Shown here in pieces: positions 13,705-13,760 of a stretch of 13,760 nt of DNA (within the stretch, counting starts at the first letter, position 1; every line of letters begins with the position of its first letter). The notes under the pieces are model-generated. The model was not told the DNA's origin, searched no databases, and saw nothing but the letters and a program-made list of their open reading frames with translations. This DNA is from an uncultured Microcaldota archaeon (GTDB taxonomy: Archaea; Micrarchaeota; Micrarchaeia; Micrarchaeales; Micrarchaeaceae): NCBI GenBank assembly GCA_903858385.1, contig CAIOIN010000088.1, forward strand, positions 1-13,760. The letters run 5' to 3'. The translations under genes were made by a program, and so were the position numbers.

Positions 13705-13760
13705 TAGATTAGCGATAAAGCTCTCGGTCTTGACGTTCTTGGCAGTTCCTTGCGTATAAC

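Overview
This window is archaeal. It carries aIF5A with a hypusination loop, eukaryote-type ribosomal proteins S24e and S27ae, a SepF cell-division protein, a KsgA/Dim1 methyltransferase, a tRNA-Thr gene with an anticodon-loop intron, A/T-rich TATA boxes about 26 bp upstream of start codons, several apparently leaderless genes, and class III (type IV pilin-like) signal peptides. The QSAMEYLMTYGWAIL pilin N-terminus, the very large Ser/Thr/Tyr-rich surface protein and the compact layout resemble Micrarchaeota-type DPANN archaea. That placement is inference; no rRNA gene is present to confirm it.

Layout: (1) 1-610, minus strand: 5' part of a pilin-like protein with a LamG/concanavalin-type domain, cut by the window edge. 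(2) 611-947: non-coding, containing the sepF promoter with a palindrome against its TATA box. (3) 948-1322, plus: sepF. (4) 3733-1345, minus: a tight five-gene run: aIF5A, rps24e, rps27ae, a CPBP-family membrane protease and a TrmJ-type tRNA methyltransferase. The 47-residue rps27ae lies in another frame of a longer reading frame that continues into the protease. (5) 3902-4489, plus: an unrecognised protein that looks like a PD-(D/E)xK nuclease fold with His in place of the catalytic Lys. (6) 10510-4496, minus: a 2004-residue exported, C-terminally anchored protein filling 44% of the window. (7) 10595-11281, plus: UlaG/UPF0173-like metallo-hydrolase. (8) 12085-11273, minus: KsgA/Dim1. (9) 12136-13275, plus: a second pilin-LamG protein. 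(10) 13333-13439, plus: intron-containing tRNA-Thr(GGT). (11) 13675-13475, minus: a small tail-anchored membrane protein.

Two themes run together. One is translation and housekeeping: aIF5A, S24e, S27ae, TrmJ, KsgA, tRNA-Thr and SepF. The other is the cell surface: two pilin-like proteins with lectin-like heads and one giant multidomain anchored protein with a Thr-Pro linker, beta-propeller-like repeats and a Cys-rich Pro-X-Cys block. The strongest candidates for undescribed biology are the giant protein and its Pro-X-Cys module, the pilin-LamG chimeras with a composition switch at the domain boundary, the nuclease-like protein with the altered active site, and the tRNA whose 19-56 tertiary pair appears to be A-U rather than G-C. 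No CRISPR array, insertion sequence or integrase was seen.
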